Shown here in pieces: positions 54,677-62,882 of a stretch of 64,000 nucleotides of DNA; position 1 is the first letter of the stretch; the number at the start of each line of letters is the position of its first letter. Location: positions 2,726,001-2,790,000 of the forward strand of contig NZ_CP097149.1 in NCBI RefSeq assembly GCF_023370075.1. The letters are read 5' to 3'. The notes under the pieces were generated by a model. The model was not told where the DNA came from and made no database searches. It saw nothing but the letters and a program-made list of their open reading frames with translations. The stretch comes from Deinococcus sp. QL22 (GTDB lineage Bacteria > Deinococcota > Deinococci > Deinococcales > Deinococcaceae). A program made the translations under genes and the position numbers.

Positions 54677-57643
54677 ATGACCATGCAGAGAACCAAGGCA
54701 GCGGCCCCCAGTGTGGATATTCCCAGTGTGGGCACGCAGTTGGGCCGCTACACCGTAGAGCGCGCCGAACAGTTACCGGAAATGCAGGGCACGCTGCTGC
54801 TGCTGCGCCACGAACTCGGCGCACGGCACGCCCACGTGATCCGCGAGGACGACAACCTGGCCTTTGGCGTCACCTTTCCCACCGTGCCCAAAGACAGCAC
54901 GGGTGTGGCGCACATTCTGGAACACGTGGCCCTCATGGGCAGCCAGAAATACCCGGTGCCCGATCCCTTTTTTGCGATGGCCCCCCGCAGCTTGAACACC
55001 TTCATGAACGCCATGACTGCCAACGACTGGACAACCTACCCGTTTTCCACGCGCAATGTGCAGGACTACTTCAACCTGCTGTCGGTCTATCTGGACGCCA
55101 CCTTTTTCCCCCTGCTGCGCTACGAATCCTTCCGGCAAGACGGCCACCGCTTCGAGTTCGAGAAGCTGGATGACCCGACCAGCACGCTGAAGTTGCAGGG
55201 CGTGGTGTACAACGAAATGAAGGGCGCGATGGCGGGCGCGGGTTCGGTGATGTGGCGCTCGCTGGGCAAGGCGCTGTATCCCGACCTGACCTACGCCGTC
55301 AACAGTGGGGGCGAGCCAAACGACATCCCCAACCTCACCTATGAGGGCCTGCGCTCCTTCCACGCGGCGCATTACCACCCCAGCAACGCCTTTTTCTTCA
55401 CCTACGGCAATCAGGACTTGGCCCGCGTGCTGGACGAAATCGAGTCGCACGTCATGGCCCGTTTTGCGCCGCAATCGCTGGATGTGAGCGTGCCCGATCA
55501 GCCCGACTTTCCCGAACCGCGCCGCGTGGACGTGACCTATCCGGGTTCGGATGTGGAACGCGGCGGCCAGGTGCTGCTGGCCTGGAAGCTGGGCCGCTCC
55601 AGCAACTCCGACCTCAACCTGCGTTGGAGCGTCCTCAGCGACGTGCTGCTGGGCAACTCCGCCGCGCTGCTGACCCGCCCGCTCATCGAATCTGGCATCG
55701 GCTCGGCGCTGGCCGACCTGACGGGCTACCGAGATTCCTTCCGTGAGGGCGCGTTCGCAGTGGGCCTCAAAGGACTCAGTGCGGGCAAAGCCGCCGAAGT
55801 CGAAAAGCTGGTGCTGGACACACTGGCGGGCATCGCCCGTGACGGTATCCCCGCCGACCTGATCGCCAGCAGCCTGCACCAGTTCGAGATCGGGCAAAAG
55901 GAAGTCAGCAACAGCGGCTATCCGTATGGCCTGCAAGTGATGTTCCGGCTGATGGGGCCTTGGCTGTACGGCGGCGATCCCGTAACGGGTCTGCGGTTGG
56001 ATGCCGAACTGAACAGCCTGCGGGCCGATCTGGACAGTGGCAAACGCGTCTTCGAAACCATGCTGGAAGACCTGTTGGCGCTGCCCCACCGCGTCACGAT
56101 GGTGGTCACGCCCGATCCGCTGCTGGCGTCGCAGGCCGAGCAGGCCGAACGTGAACTGGTGGAGCGCCTCAGCAAAGATTTCACCGATGAAGACCGCGCC
56201 CGGATCGTGCGTGAGAGCCTGCAACTCCAGTCACTTCAGGCGCAGGAATCCGACCCGAATGTGCTGCCCACGCTGGCGCTTAGCGACGTGACGCCCGATG
56301 TGCAGCGCCCCGATTACAGCACCACGCAGGAAGGCCGTGCCCTGGTGGGCCGCGTGCCTCAGCCCACCGGCGGCCTGAGTTATCTGGATGTGCAAATCCG
56401 CCTGCCTGACGTGCCCGCCGAGTTGCTGGACGTGCTGCCGCTCTACACCTATGCGGTCACCCGCAGCGGCGCGGCTGGGCAGGATTACGCCGAGTTGTCG
56501 AGGCGCATAGAGGCCGTGACGGGCGGCGTGAGCGCCAGCGCAGGCGTCGGCACTGCCCCCGACGACCTGAGTGCCGTGCGCCTGGCTGTCACGTTTAGTG
56601 GAAAAGCGTTGGCCCGCAACGGCGGCGCACTGGTGGCCGTGCTGCACGACCTGATCTCTGCCCCAGAATTTACCCGCGAACGCACCCGCCAACTGCTGGA
56701 ACAGCGTCTGTCGGGCATGAAAGCCAGTGTGGTGGGTTCGGGCAGTGCCTACGCGGATCGCCTGGCCTCGGCACAGGTCAGCGCCGCCGCCGTGCTGGAA
56801 GAACGCTTTGGCGGGCTGACCTCATTGGCGACTCTTAAAGCGATTGTAGAAGGGCCAGAGGGCGAGTCGGGTGCAGAGGGTCTTGATGCCCGCATTGACT
56901 CCCTCCTGAGCCAATTCGCCCAACTCCGCGACCTGATCACGCAGGGGCAACCGCTGCTCTGCCTCACCGCCACGCCCGACGACATCGGCCTGGACGTGCA
57001 ATCCATCACCACGCTGTTTACCGGAGACGCCCCCACCGGACGCCCCGCGCTGAGTGTGCTGGACACTGGCCCGCAGGCCCGCACCACCGATTCTCCGGTG
57101 GCCTTCAATGCCATCGCTTATCCCACCGTGCCCTACACGCACCCCGACAGTCCCGCGTTGCTGGTGCTGTCGCGCCTGCTCAGGAGCGAGTACATGCTCA
57201 AGGAAATCCGCGAGAAGGGCGGCGCATACGGCGGCGGCGCAGGCTTCGACACGCGGGGCGGCGTGTTTTCTATGACCAGTTACCGCGACCCGCACATTGC
57301 CCGCACCTATCAGGTGTTCCGCGACGCCCGCGCCTTCCTCGACACGCCACTGGGCGAGCGCGAACTGACTGAGGCCATCCTGACCGCCAGCAAAATCTTA
57401 GACCCCCTGACCAGCCCTGACACAGTGGGCCGCCTGCGCTTCTACGGCGATCAGGCCGGGTTCACGCCCGAAGTGCAGGAGGCCTTCAAAGCCCGTCTGC
57501 TGGCCGTACAACTGGACGACCTCCGCCGCGTCATGGACACCTACCTGACGCCGGAGCGGGCCGCCTACGCGCTGGTGGCCGGACGCGATCCGAATGCGGA
57601 AATGGAGGAGATGAGGCTGAAATTTGAGGTGCAGGGAGTTTGA
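54677..57643 (+). CDS. M16C metalloprotease (PreP/falcilysin type)
   Basis: The inverted zinc motif H79-x-x-E82-H83 (HILEH) and the PreP-type sequences NTFMNAMTANDWTTYPFSTRN and YHPSNAFFFTYG are clear, with a C-terminal half of the clam-shell (EKGGAYGGGAGFDTRGG). At 988 residues it matches PreP. Such proteases degrade short peptides in the cell. TAGACT lies 7 nt before the ATG (leaderless), so I prefer it to the longer reading from 54506. Confidence 0.93.
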   Translation: MTMQRTKAAAPSVDIPSVGTQLGRYTVERAEQLPEMQGTLLLLRHELGARHAHVIREDDNLAFGVTFPTVPKDSTGVAHILEHVALMGSQKYPVPDPFFAMAPRSLNTFMNAMTANDWTTYPFSTRNVQDYFNLLSVYLDATFFPLLRYESFRQDGHRFEFEKLDDPTSTLKLQGVVYNEMKGAMAGAGSVMWRSLGKALYPDLTYAVNSGGEPNDIPNLTYEGLRSFHAAHYHPSNAFFFTYGNQDLARVLDEIESHVMARFAPQSLDVSVPDQPDFPEPRRVDVTYPGSDVERGGQVLLAWKLGRSSNSDLNLRWSVLSDVLLGNSAALLTRPLIESGIGSALADLTGYRDSFREGAFAVGLKGLSAGKAAEVEKLVLDTLAGIARDGIPADLIASSLHQFEIGQKEVSNSGYPYGLQVMFRLMGPWLYGGDPVTGLRLDAELNSLRADLDSGKRVFETMLEDLLALPHRVTMVVTPDPLLASQAEQAERELVERLSKDFTDEDRARIVRESLQLQSLQAQESDPNVLPTLALSDVTPDVQRPDYSTTQEGRALVGRVPQPTGGLSYLDVQIRLPDVPAELLDVLPLYTYAVTRSGAAGQDYAELSRRIEAVTGGVSASAGVGTAPDDLSAVRLAVTFSGKALARNGGALVAVLHDLISAPEFTRERTRQLLEQRLSGMKASVVGSGSAYADRLASAQVSAAAVLEERFGGLTSLATLKAIVEGPEGESGAEGLDARIDSLLSQFAQLRDLITQGQPLLCLTATPDDIGLDVQSITTLFTGDAPTGRPALSVLDTGPQARTTDSPVAFNAIAYPTVPYTHPDSPALLVLSRLLRSEYMLKEIREKGGAYGGGAGFDTRGGVFSMTSYRDPHIARTYQVFRDARAFLDTPLGERELTEAILTASKILDPLTSPDTVGRLRFYGDQAGFTPEVQEAFKARLLAVQLDDLRRVMDTYLTPERAAYALVAGRDPNAEMEEMRLKFEVQGV

Positions 57644-57648
57644 GCAGG

Positions 57649-57775
57649 AACGTGGAGTGTAGATCGTAGCAGGGGCAAAATGGAGCTTGATTAAGCAGGG
57701 CTGCGGTGGGAGAGGCGAGCGGGAAAGCCTCTGCCACCGCGCTTTTTCTACGTTCTACGATCCACACTCCACGTT
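57649..57775. repeat. Family 2 palindromic repeat enclosing a terminator
   Basis: 57649-57669 pairs with 57755-57775 over 21 nt, one mismatch (unit CTACGATCCACACTCCACG). The inside holds the terminator stem at 57703-57740. It separates the converging M16 and rlmH genes. Confidence 0.8.
57703..57748 (+). terminator. Terminator after the M16 protease
   Basis: A 14-nt stem (GCGGTGGGAGAGGC with GCCTCTGCCACCGC, one mismatch) followed by GCTTTTTC. Confidence 0.85.
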
Positions 57776-57779
57776 CGCC

Positions 57780-58220
57780 TTACCCCCGGTGATACGGCTC
57801 CCCCGCACTGATCGTCGCCGCCCGGTACAGCGCCTCGGCCAGCACCACCATCGCCAGATCATGAGGCAGGGTCAGCGTGCCGAGGCTCCACAGGGCGTAA
57901 GCTCCAGCCCGCAACCCGTCGGTGTGTCCTTCCGGGCCGCCGATAGCAAATGCCAGTTCGCCCGTGCCGCCCAAGCCCTGTCCGTCCAAGTACGCCGCCA
58001 ACCCTTCCGATGTGAACTGCTGGCCGCGTGGGTCGAGCAGGATCAGCGGGGTTTTCCCGGCGGCGCGGAGAATGGCCTCACTTTCCAGCGCCTGCGTTTT
58101 GCCTGTCACCCGCGTCACGGTCAATTTGTGATAGCGGCGCAGGCGTTTTTCGTACTCGTCCCAGCCTGCGCGGGCATATGCCAGTTTGGGTTCGCCCACG
58201 GTAATCAGGTGCAATCTCAT
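57780..58220 (-). CDS. rlmH: 23S rRNA pseudouridine-1915 N3-methyltransferase
   Basis: FAIGGPEGHTDGLR and the C-terminal LTLPHDLAMVVLAEALYRAATISAGEPYHRG are diagnostic of the RlmH SPOUT fold. It methylates the pseudouridine in helix 69 of 23S rRNA. The ATG at 58220 gives 146 residues, the normal size. Confidence 0.96.
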   Translation of the reverse strand: MRLHLITVGEPKLAYARAGWDEYEKRLRRYHKLTVTRVTGKTQALESEAILRAAGKTPLILLDPRGQQFTSEGLAAYLDGQGLGGTGELAFAIGGPEGHTDGLRAGAYALWSLGTLTLPHDLAMVVLAEALYRAATISAGEPYHRG

Positions 58221-58379
58221 GGGGGCAGTCTGGCAGAAGAGGTGCGGCCAGAAAGCGCGGGCCTGTCTTCTCCCAGAGGACTGGTTCCGGTCGGCAGACG
58301 TTTGGTTTTGTGACCCATGCTTGACCCGCAGTACACAGACACACAGCGCCCGCACGCCTCGCCCGTTAAACTGGCAGGT

Positions 58380-58421
58380 ATGTCCGGTTTGCTTTTGCTC
58401 CCGCTCGGGGGGCGCACTTGA
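58380..58421 (+). CDS. Possible 13-codon leader peptide
   Basis: TAAACT lies 7 nt before the ATG, the leaderless arrangement seen elsewhere. It encodes MSGLLLLPLGGRT and its stop TGA overlaps the TTG of the next gene (TTGA), allowing coupling. It could instead be the true start of that gene broken by one base. Confidence 0.4.
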   Translation: MSGLLLLPLGGRT

Positions 58422-58846
58422 ACTACGCGGCGACTCTGGCGGTGCTGGTGGTGCTGTCGTTCAGCTTTCCGCTGACGGTGCGGCTGGGCGCTCAGCTGGG
58501 CGTACCGGAAGTGCTGGGCGCGTCTATGCTGGGCGCAGTCCTGACCTTTGCGCTGGCAGCCTACGTGGTGCGCTGGCAGGTCACGCGCCACCGGGTCACG
58601 GTGCAGCGGTTGGCGGCGGCGCGGGCGCAGGTGGCCGCCGATCCGTCCAGCCCCCGCGCCTATTTTGTGGGCGGCGAACATCTGGGCCTGATCCTGCTTC
58701 GCCTAGACCGCCGCCGCGAGGCTGCCGAGGTCATAGACCGCTTTGCCCGTCTGGGGGGCGCACGGGAAAGCGAAATCGTGGCCCTGCGCGAAGCCCTGTC
58801 TAACGCCGAACGCCGCCAACGCCGCGCACAGGGACGTGAAGCGTGA
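58418..58846 (+). CDS. Two-helix membrane protein with TPR-like C-terminus
   Basis: Two hydrophobic segments (TLAVLVVLSFSFPLTVRLGA, GAVLTFALAAYVVRWQV) precede a helical region that resembles one TPR pair (YFVGGEHLGLILLRLDRRREAAEVI). The start TTG has GGGGGGCG before it. I do not know the function. 142 residues. Confidence 0.6.
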   Translation: MNYAATLAVLVVLSFSFPLTVRLGAQLGVPEVLGASMLGAVLTFALAAYVVRWQVTRHRVTVQRLAAARAQVAADPSSPRAYFVGGEHLGLILLRLDRRREAAEVIDRFARLGGARESEIVALREALSNAERRQRRAQGREA

Positions 58847-58952
58847 GGCTGCACGGAACGAAAGCCGTGATGATGCGTATCCTGAGAGGTATGAAGGTTG
58901 CCAGTGTTAAGGAGCAGTATCCCCAGCAATACGTCAGGCAAGGAGCGCACCT

Positions 58953-59189
58953 ATGAGGGCTTATAAGGGCATCGTGGAAGACGGAGTGGTGGTTCTGATC
59001 GGCGCACGCCTGCCCGAAGGCACAGTGGTTACGGTCACGGTGGGCGAAACCGAACTGCTCCGGGCCCGAATAACCAGCGCCCTGAAACGCCCACGCAAGG
59101 TGCGGGTGCGGGTCAAGCCGACGCCGGGCATGGCCATGTCCCAATTGCAGTTAGAAGGCACGGCAGGCCGTCTTCCGACTGATGAGTAG
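58953..59189 (+). CDS. Small protein resembling DUF104/AF2212-type antitoxins
   Basis: YKGIVEDGVVVLIGARLPEGTVVTVTV resembles the start of DUF104/UPF0165 antitoxin-like proteins (KAVYENGVIKLPEGVxLPEG). The rest is basic. AAGGAG lies 8 nt before the ATG. The last codons overlap the rsmI start in ATGAGTAG. No PIN-type toxin adjoins it, so a toxin-antitoxin role is not supported. 78 residues. Confidence 0.55.
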   Translation: MRAYKGIVEDGVVVLIGARLPEGTVVTVTVGETELLRARITSALKRPRKVRVRVKPTPGMAMSQLQLEGTAGRLPTDE

Positions 59190-60153
59190 CACACGGGAAG
59201 ACAGGCTTGAGGCTGACCGTGTTGAAGCTGACAGCCTTGACGAACTGGTGCTGGACGAAGAGTGGTCAGAGGCAGCAAATGACGCCTCCGCCGACCTGCC
59301 CCCGCTCAGTCCTATTCCAGACGGGGCTCGGGTGTGGTTGGTGCCCACGCCTGTAGGCAACCTGGGCGATCTGACCCTGCGGGCCATAGAAGTCCTGCGG
59401 GCCGCCGACGCTGTGGCCTGCGAAGACACCCGACGCACTGGGGCGCTGTTGTCACATCTGGGCATCCGCAAGCCGCTGGTACGCCTGGACGCCCATACCA
59501 TGCGCCGCGCCCCGCAAGTGCTGGAACGCTACGCCCGCCTGGCGTATGTCAGCGATGCAGGCACGCCCGGAATCAGTGACCCCGGCGCGGAACTCGTGCA
59601 GGCCGCCATTGCCGCCGATGTGCCCATAGAAGTGCTGCCCGGAGCCACCGCTTTCGTGCCCGCGCTGGTGCTGTCGGGCCTGGACAATGCCCGGTTTACC
59701 TTCGAGGGCTTCCTCCCGCGTTCGGGCAAAGACCGCAAAGCCCGCCTGAGCGCGGTGGCATCGCGGGTCGAAACCAGCATCATCTACGAAAGTCCTCACC
59801 GCCTGCACGCCACCCTGACCGATCTGACGGCCAGTTGCGGCCCACTGCGGCGCTCCAGCGTTACGCGAGAACTGTCCAAGCGGTTCGAGGAGACCCGGCG
59901 CGGCAGCCTGGCAGAATTGGCCGATCATTTTGAGGCAGGCACACGCGGCGAAATCGTATTGGTGGTGGCGGGCCGACCAGAGGGCGAGGCCGACCCAGCG
60001 CAGCCCGTGACCGATCCGGCAGAGCAGGCCAGAGCGTGGGCGGCAGCGGGGCAAGGGGTCAGGGATATACGTGACGCGCTCATGCGGCAGGGTTTGCGTA
60101 AGAATGACGCTTACGCGTTGGCCTTACAGGTCACCCAAGCTCAGCAGCCCTGA
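59182..60153 (+). CDS. rsmI: 16S rRNA C1402 2'-O-methyltransferase
   Basis: LVPTPVGNLGDLTLRAIEVL, ACEDTRRTGALL and YVSDAGTPGISDPG are the RsmI motifs, and YESPHRL follows. It methylates C1402 in the ribosomal decoding centre. It has an extra acidic N-terminal arm of about 45 residues. The start overlaps the preceding small gene by 8 nt. 323 residues. Confidence 0.95.
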   Translation: MSSTREDRLEADRVEADSLDELVLDEEWSEAANDASADLPPLSPIPDGARVWLVPTPVGNLGDLTLRAIEVLRAADAVACEDTRRTGALLSHLGIRKPLVRLDAHTMRRAPQVLERYARLAYVSDAGTPGISDPGAELVQAAIAADVPIEVLPGATAFVPALVLSGLDNARFTFEGFLPRSGKDRKARLSAVASRVETSIIYESPHRLHATLTDLTASCGPLRRSSVTRELSKRFEETRRGSLAELADHFEAGTRGEIVLVVAGRPEGEADPAQPVTDPAEQARAWAAAGQGVRDIRDALMRQGLRKNDAYALALQVTQAQQP

Positions 60154-60192
60154 GCGCCTCTTCCCACCCCTTTCCTGTCATCCATCCCACCC

Positions 60193-61209
60193 ATGAGGCC
60201 CACCATGATTGAACCACAGACCTACCATCCCAATCCCAACGGCCTGAAACGTGTGGCCGTGCTGACCAGCGGCGGCGACGCCCCCGGCATGAACGCGGCC
60301 ATCCGCGCCGTCGTGAGAACAGCCACCCACAACGGCATAGAAGTCGTGGGCGTGCGCCGGGGCTTTCAGGGCCTCCACGAGGGCGACATGGCCCTGATCG
60401 GCCCGCGTGACGTGGCCAACACCATCCAGCGCGGCGGCACCATTTTGCTTACGGCCCGTTCTCATACTTGGCGCAGTCCGGAAGGCCGGGCCAAAGGCGC
60501 ACAGAACTTGCGCGACTGGCAAGTTGACGGCCTGATCGTGATCGGCGGCGACGGCAGCTTTCACGGCGCACACTATTTGCAGCAGGAACACGGCTTCCCC
60601 GTCATCGGCGTGCCCGGCACCATCGACAACGATCTGTACGGCACAGACCACACCATCGGCTACTTTACGGCAGTCGAGACGGCCCTGGACGCCGTAGACA
60701 AACTGCGCGACACCGGGGCCAGCCACGAGCGAATCTTCGTGATCGAGGTCATGGGCCGTCACGCCGGACACATCGCTCTAGAAGTTGCGGTGGCGGGCGG
60801 GGCCGAGGAAGTCTTTATTCCCGAAGACGCCAAGCCCGTAGACGGTGTCGTCGAGATCGTGAAGCAGAGCCTCGCCAAAGGCAAAGCCAGTTCGATCATT
60901 ATTGTGGCCGAGGGCTATCCGGGCGGTGCAGAAGGTGTCAGCAAGGCTATTCACGAGGGCACAGGCCAGGAAACCCGCGTCAGCATTCTGGGCCACATCC
61001 AGCGCGGCGGCACGCCCGTGTCCAGTGATCGTGTTCTCGCCAGTCGATTGGGTGAAGCTGCCGTCTACGCCCTCATGGACGGCAAGAGTGACGTGATGGT
61101 CGGCAGGCAAGGCGGAGGCATCAGCCACATTCCCCTGCATGAAACTTGGGAAAAGCGCAAAGACGTGAACCGCGACCTGTACCGCTGCGCCAAGACCCTG
61201 AGCGTGTAG
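60193..61209 (+). CDS. pfkA: 6-phosphofructokinase
   Basis: [45 protein letters not shown] and [13 protein letters not shown] are the ATP and fructose-6-phosphate sites of PfkA. It commits glucose to glycolysis. The ATG at 60193 lacks a ribosome binding site; a second ATG at 60205 has GAGG 6 nt before it and may be the real start. About 338 residues. Confidence 0.95.
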   Translation: MRPTMIEPQTYHPNPNGLKRVAVLTSGGDAPGMNAAIRAVVRTATHNGIEVVGVRRGFQGLHEGDMALIGPRDVANTIQRGGTILLTARSHTWRSPEGRAKGAQNLRDWQVDGLIVIGGDGSFHGAHYLQQEHGFPVIGVPGTIDNDLYGTDHTIGYFTAVETALDAVDKLRDTGASHERIFVIEVMGRHAGHIALEVAVAGGAEEVFIPEDAKPVDGVVEIVKQSLAKGKASSIIIVAEGYPGGAEGVSKAIHEGTGQETRVSILGHIQRGGTPVSSDRVLASRLGEAAVYALMDGKSDVMVGRQGGGISHIPLHETWEKRKDVNRDLYRCAKTLSV

Positions 61210-61218
61210 AAGGGAAAA

Positions 61219-61254
61219 AGCCAGCCGCCCCAGTTGATCTGGGGCAGCTGGCTT
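61219..61254 (+). terminator. Long hairpin after pfkA
   Basis: AAGCCAGC/GCTGGCTT with inner GCCCCAG/CTGGGGC, about 15 bp, no T-run. It may stop or stabilise the pfkA message. Confidence 0.65.
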
Positions 61255-61282
61255 CCTATGTTGGATGCGGTGCTGAACGTCA

Positions 61283-61330
61283 GCGAATGCCCTTCCTCAG
61301 ACTCTTTGACGCTAGACCCTTAGACCGTTC
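61283..61330 (+). repeat. Family 1 repeat, single copy
   Basis: GCGAATGCCCTTCCTCAGAC, then TTTGACGCTAGACCCTTAGA. It lies between the converging pfkA and ftsZ genes. Confidence 0.7.
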
Positions 61331-61386
61331 TCTAGCTAGCAGACAAGGCCGCGCCCACCCAGCACGCGGCCCTCAACAACCTCTGC

Positions 61387-62460
61387 TTATTCCCGTTCTA
61401 CATTCCGCAAAAACGCGGGGATGTCGTAATCCTTGGGATCGTAGCTGCTCGTGGCTGTGCCGCGTACAGGCTTCACGATGGTTTCGATAGAGCTGCGGCC
61501 ACTCGTGCCCCCGGCAATGCTGATGGGCGTGTCGTTGAAGCCAGTGGCGATCACGGTCACGCGCACTTCGTCGCCCGCAGCTTCGTCGGGCGTAATGCCG
61601 AACAGAATGTCGGGATCTTCGAAGCCGGTGGCCTCGCGAATTTTCTCCACGATTTCGTTGGCGTCGGTCATGGACAGGTCAAACGAGCCAGTCACGTTGA
61701 CCAGAATCCGGCGTGCGCCCTCGATACCACGTTCGAGCAGCGGGCTGTGAATAGCGCTCATGGCGGCTTCTTCGGCCACTTTTTCGCCCCGGCCCGCGCC
61801 GATGCCCATCAGAACCGTGCCCGAATTGGCGAGCAGGTTGCGTACATCAGCGAAGTCGAGGTTGATCATGCCTTCTACATTGATCACGTCGCTGATGCCC
61901 TTCACGCCGTAGTACAGGACGCGGTCAGCAATGAGGAACGCCTCACGGAAGCTGACCTTCTTGTCTACGGCAGTCAGCAATTTCTCGTTGTTCACCACAA
62001 TCATGCCGTCTACGCGGTCAGCCAGTTTGCCGATGCCTTCCTCGGCCACCCGCAGACGCTTCGGCCCTTCAAATTTAAAGGGGCGGGTGACGATGGCCAC
62101 CGTCAGGACGCCCATCTCGCGGGCAATTTCGGCCACTACAGGGGCGCTACCCGTGCCCGTGCCGCCGCCCATGCCCGCTGTAATAAACAGCATATCGGTG
62201 CCGTCAAGGTATTCCTTGATGCGTTCCCGGTCTTCGAGGGCCGCTTTTTCGCCCACTTCCGGGTCTGCACCTGCGCCCAGGCCGCGTGTCAGGCGGTCTC
62301 CCAGCTGAATCCGTACTTCGGCGTGGCTTTTGGCCAACACCTGCGCGTCGGTGTTCCCAGCGATAAACTCTACGCCTTCGAGTCCTGATTCAATCATGCG
62401 GTTAACGGCATTGTTGCCCGCTCCGCCCAAGCCGATTACACGAATTTTGGCCGCTTGCAT
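61387..62460 (-). CDS. ftsZ: Cell division protein FtsZ
   Basis: The tubulin signature GGGTGTGSAP is at residues 98-107, with VIGLGGAGNNAVNRMI at the start. The C-terminal IPAFLRN peptide that binds FtsA ends the protein. It assembles the division ring with GTP. At 357 residues it is normal, with a very short C-terminal linker. GGAGAC lies upstream of the ATG. Confidence 0.97.
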   Translation of the reverse strand: MQAAKIRVIGLGGAGNNAVNRMIESGLEGVEFIAGNTDAQVLAKSHAEVRIQLGDRLTRGLGAGADPEVGEKAALEDRERIKEYLDGTDMLFITAGMGGGTGTGSAPVVAEIAREMGVLTVAIVTRPFKFEGPKRLRVAEEGIGKLADRVDGMIVVNNEKLLTAVDKKVSFREAFLIADRVLYYGVKGISDVINVEGMINLDFADVRNLLANSGTVLMGIGAGRGEKVAEEAAMSAIHSPLLERGIEGARRILVNVTGSFDLSMTDANEIVEKIREATGFEDPDILFGITPDEAAGDEVRVTVIATGFNDTPISIAGGTSGRSSIETIVKPVRGTATSSYDPKDYDIPAFLRNVERE

Positions 62461-62882
62461 TCTGTCTCCTTACGTTCCGGCACGGCCGCTTAGGACTGTC
62501 CCGTAGCTGTTCGCTCTTCGGCGTAGTTTAACCCACGATCCCTCTCTGTGGGCGTTGGCCTTGAGCTTGGTGGTTGCATGGGTCAACGTGGGTATGAAAC
62601 CCTGTAGAGAAGGAAGTCAGATGGTCACCGCTTATGGCTTAAATAACGCTGCAGCCGTCTAAACCAGACTCGCCTGCTGATGATGGTCAACGCAAGATCA
62701 TCCATGTAATTGCTGCTTGTTGCTCTCAGGCCCCATAGATTTATGTGCCGTATGAGTCAATGCTAAGAGTTAATGGCCCTAGCATTCAGCCCTGTGGCCT
62801 ATAGAAAACACCCCACCGATCAAAGTGGGGTTCAATCTATAGGCAAGAAGCGTGGGCAGAGTTGCCAGTTCGTCCTATGAAT
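62461..62882. other. Intergenic region between ftsA and ftsZ
   Basis: 422 nt, unusually long for this gene pair. It should hold the ftsZ promoter, which I cannot place with confidence. A hairpin (62797-62844) lies at the ftsA side. Confidence 0.4.
62797..62844 (-). terminator. Hairpin at the ftsA 3' side
   Basis: GCCTATAGA/TCTATAGGC arms enclose CCCCAC/GTGGGG. On the minus strand the inner stem is followed by TGTTTT, so it probably ends the ftsA transcript. Confidence 0.6.

Noticed and set aside
62625..62655. TTATGGCTTAAATAA upstream of ftsZ as a radiation/desiccation response operator
   Set aside because: The right half does not fit the 17-bp palindrome expected for that operator, and ftsZ is not a usual member of the regulon.
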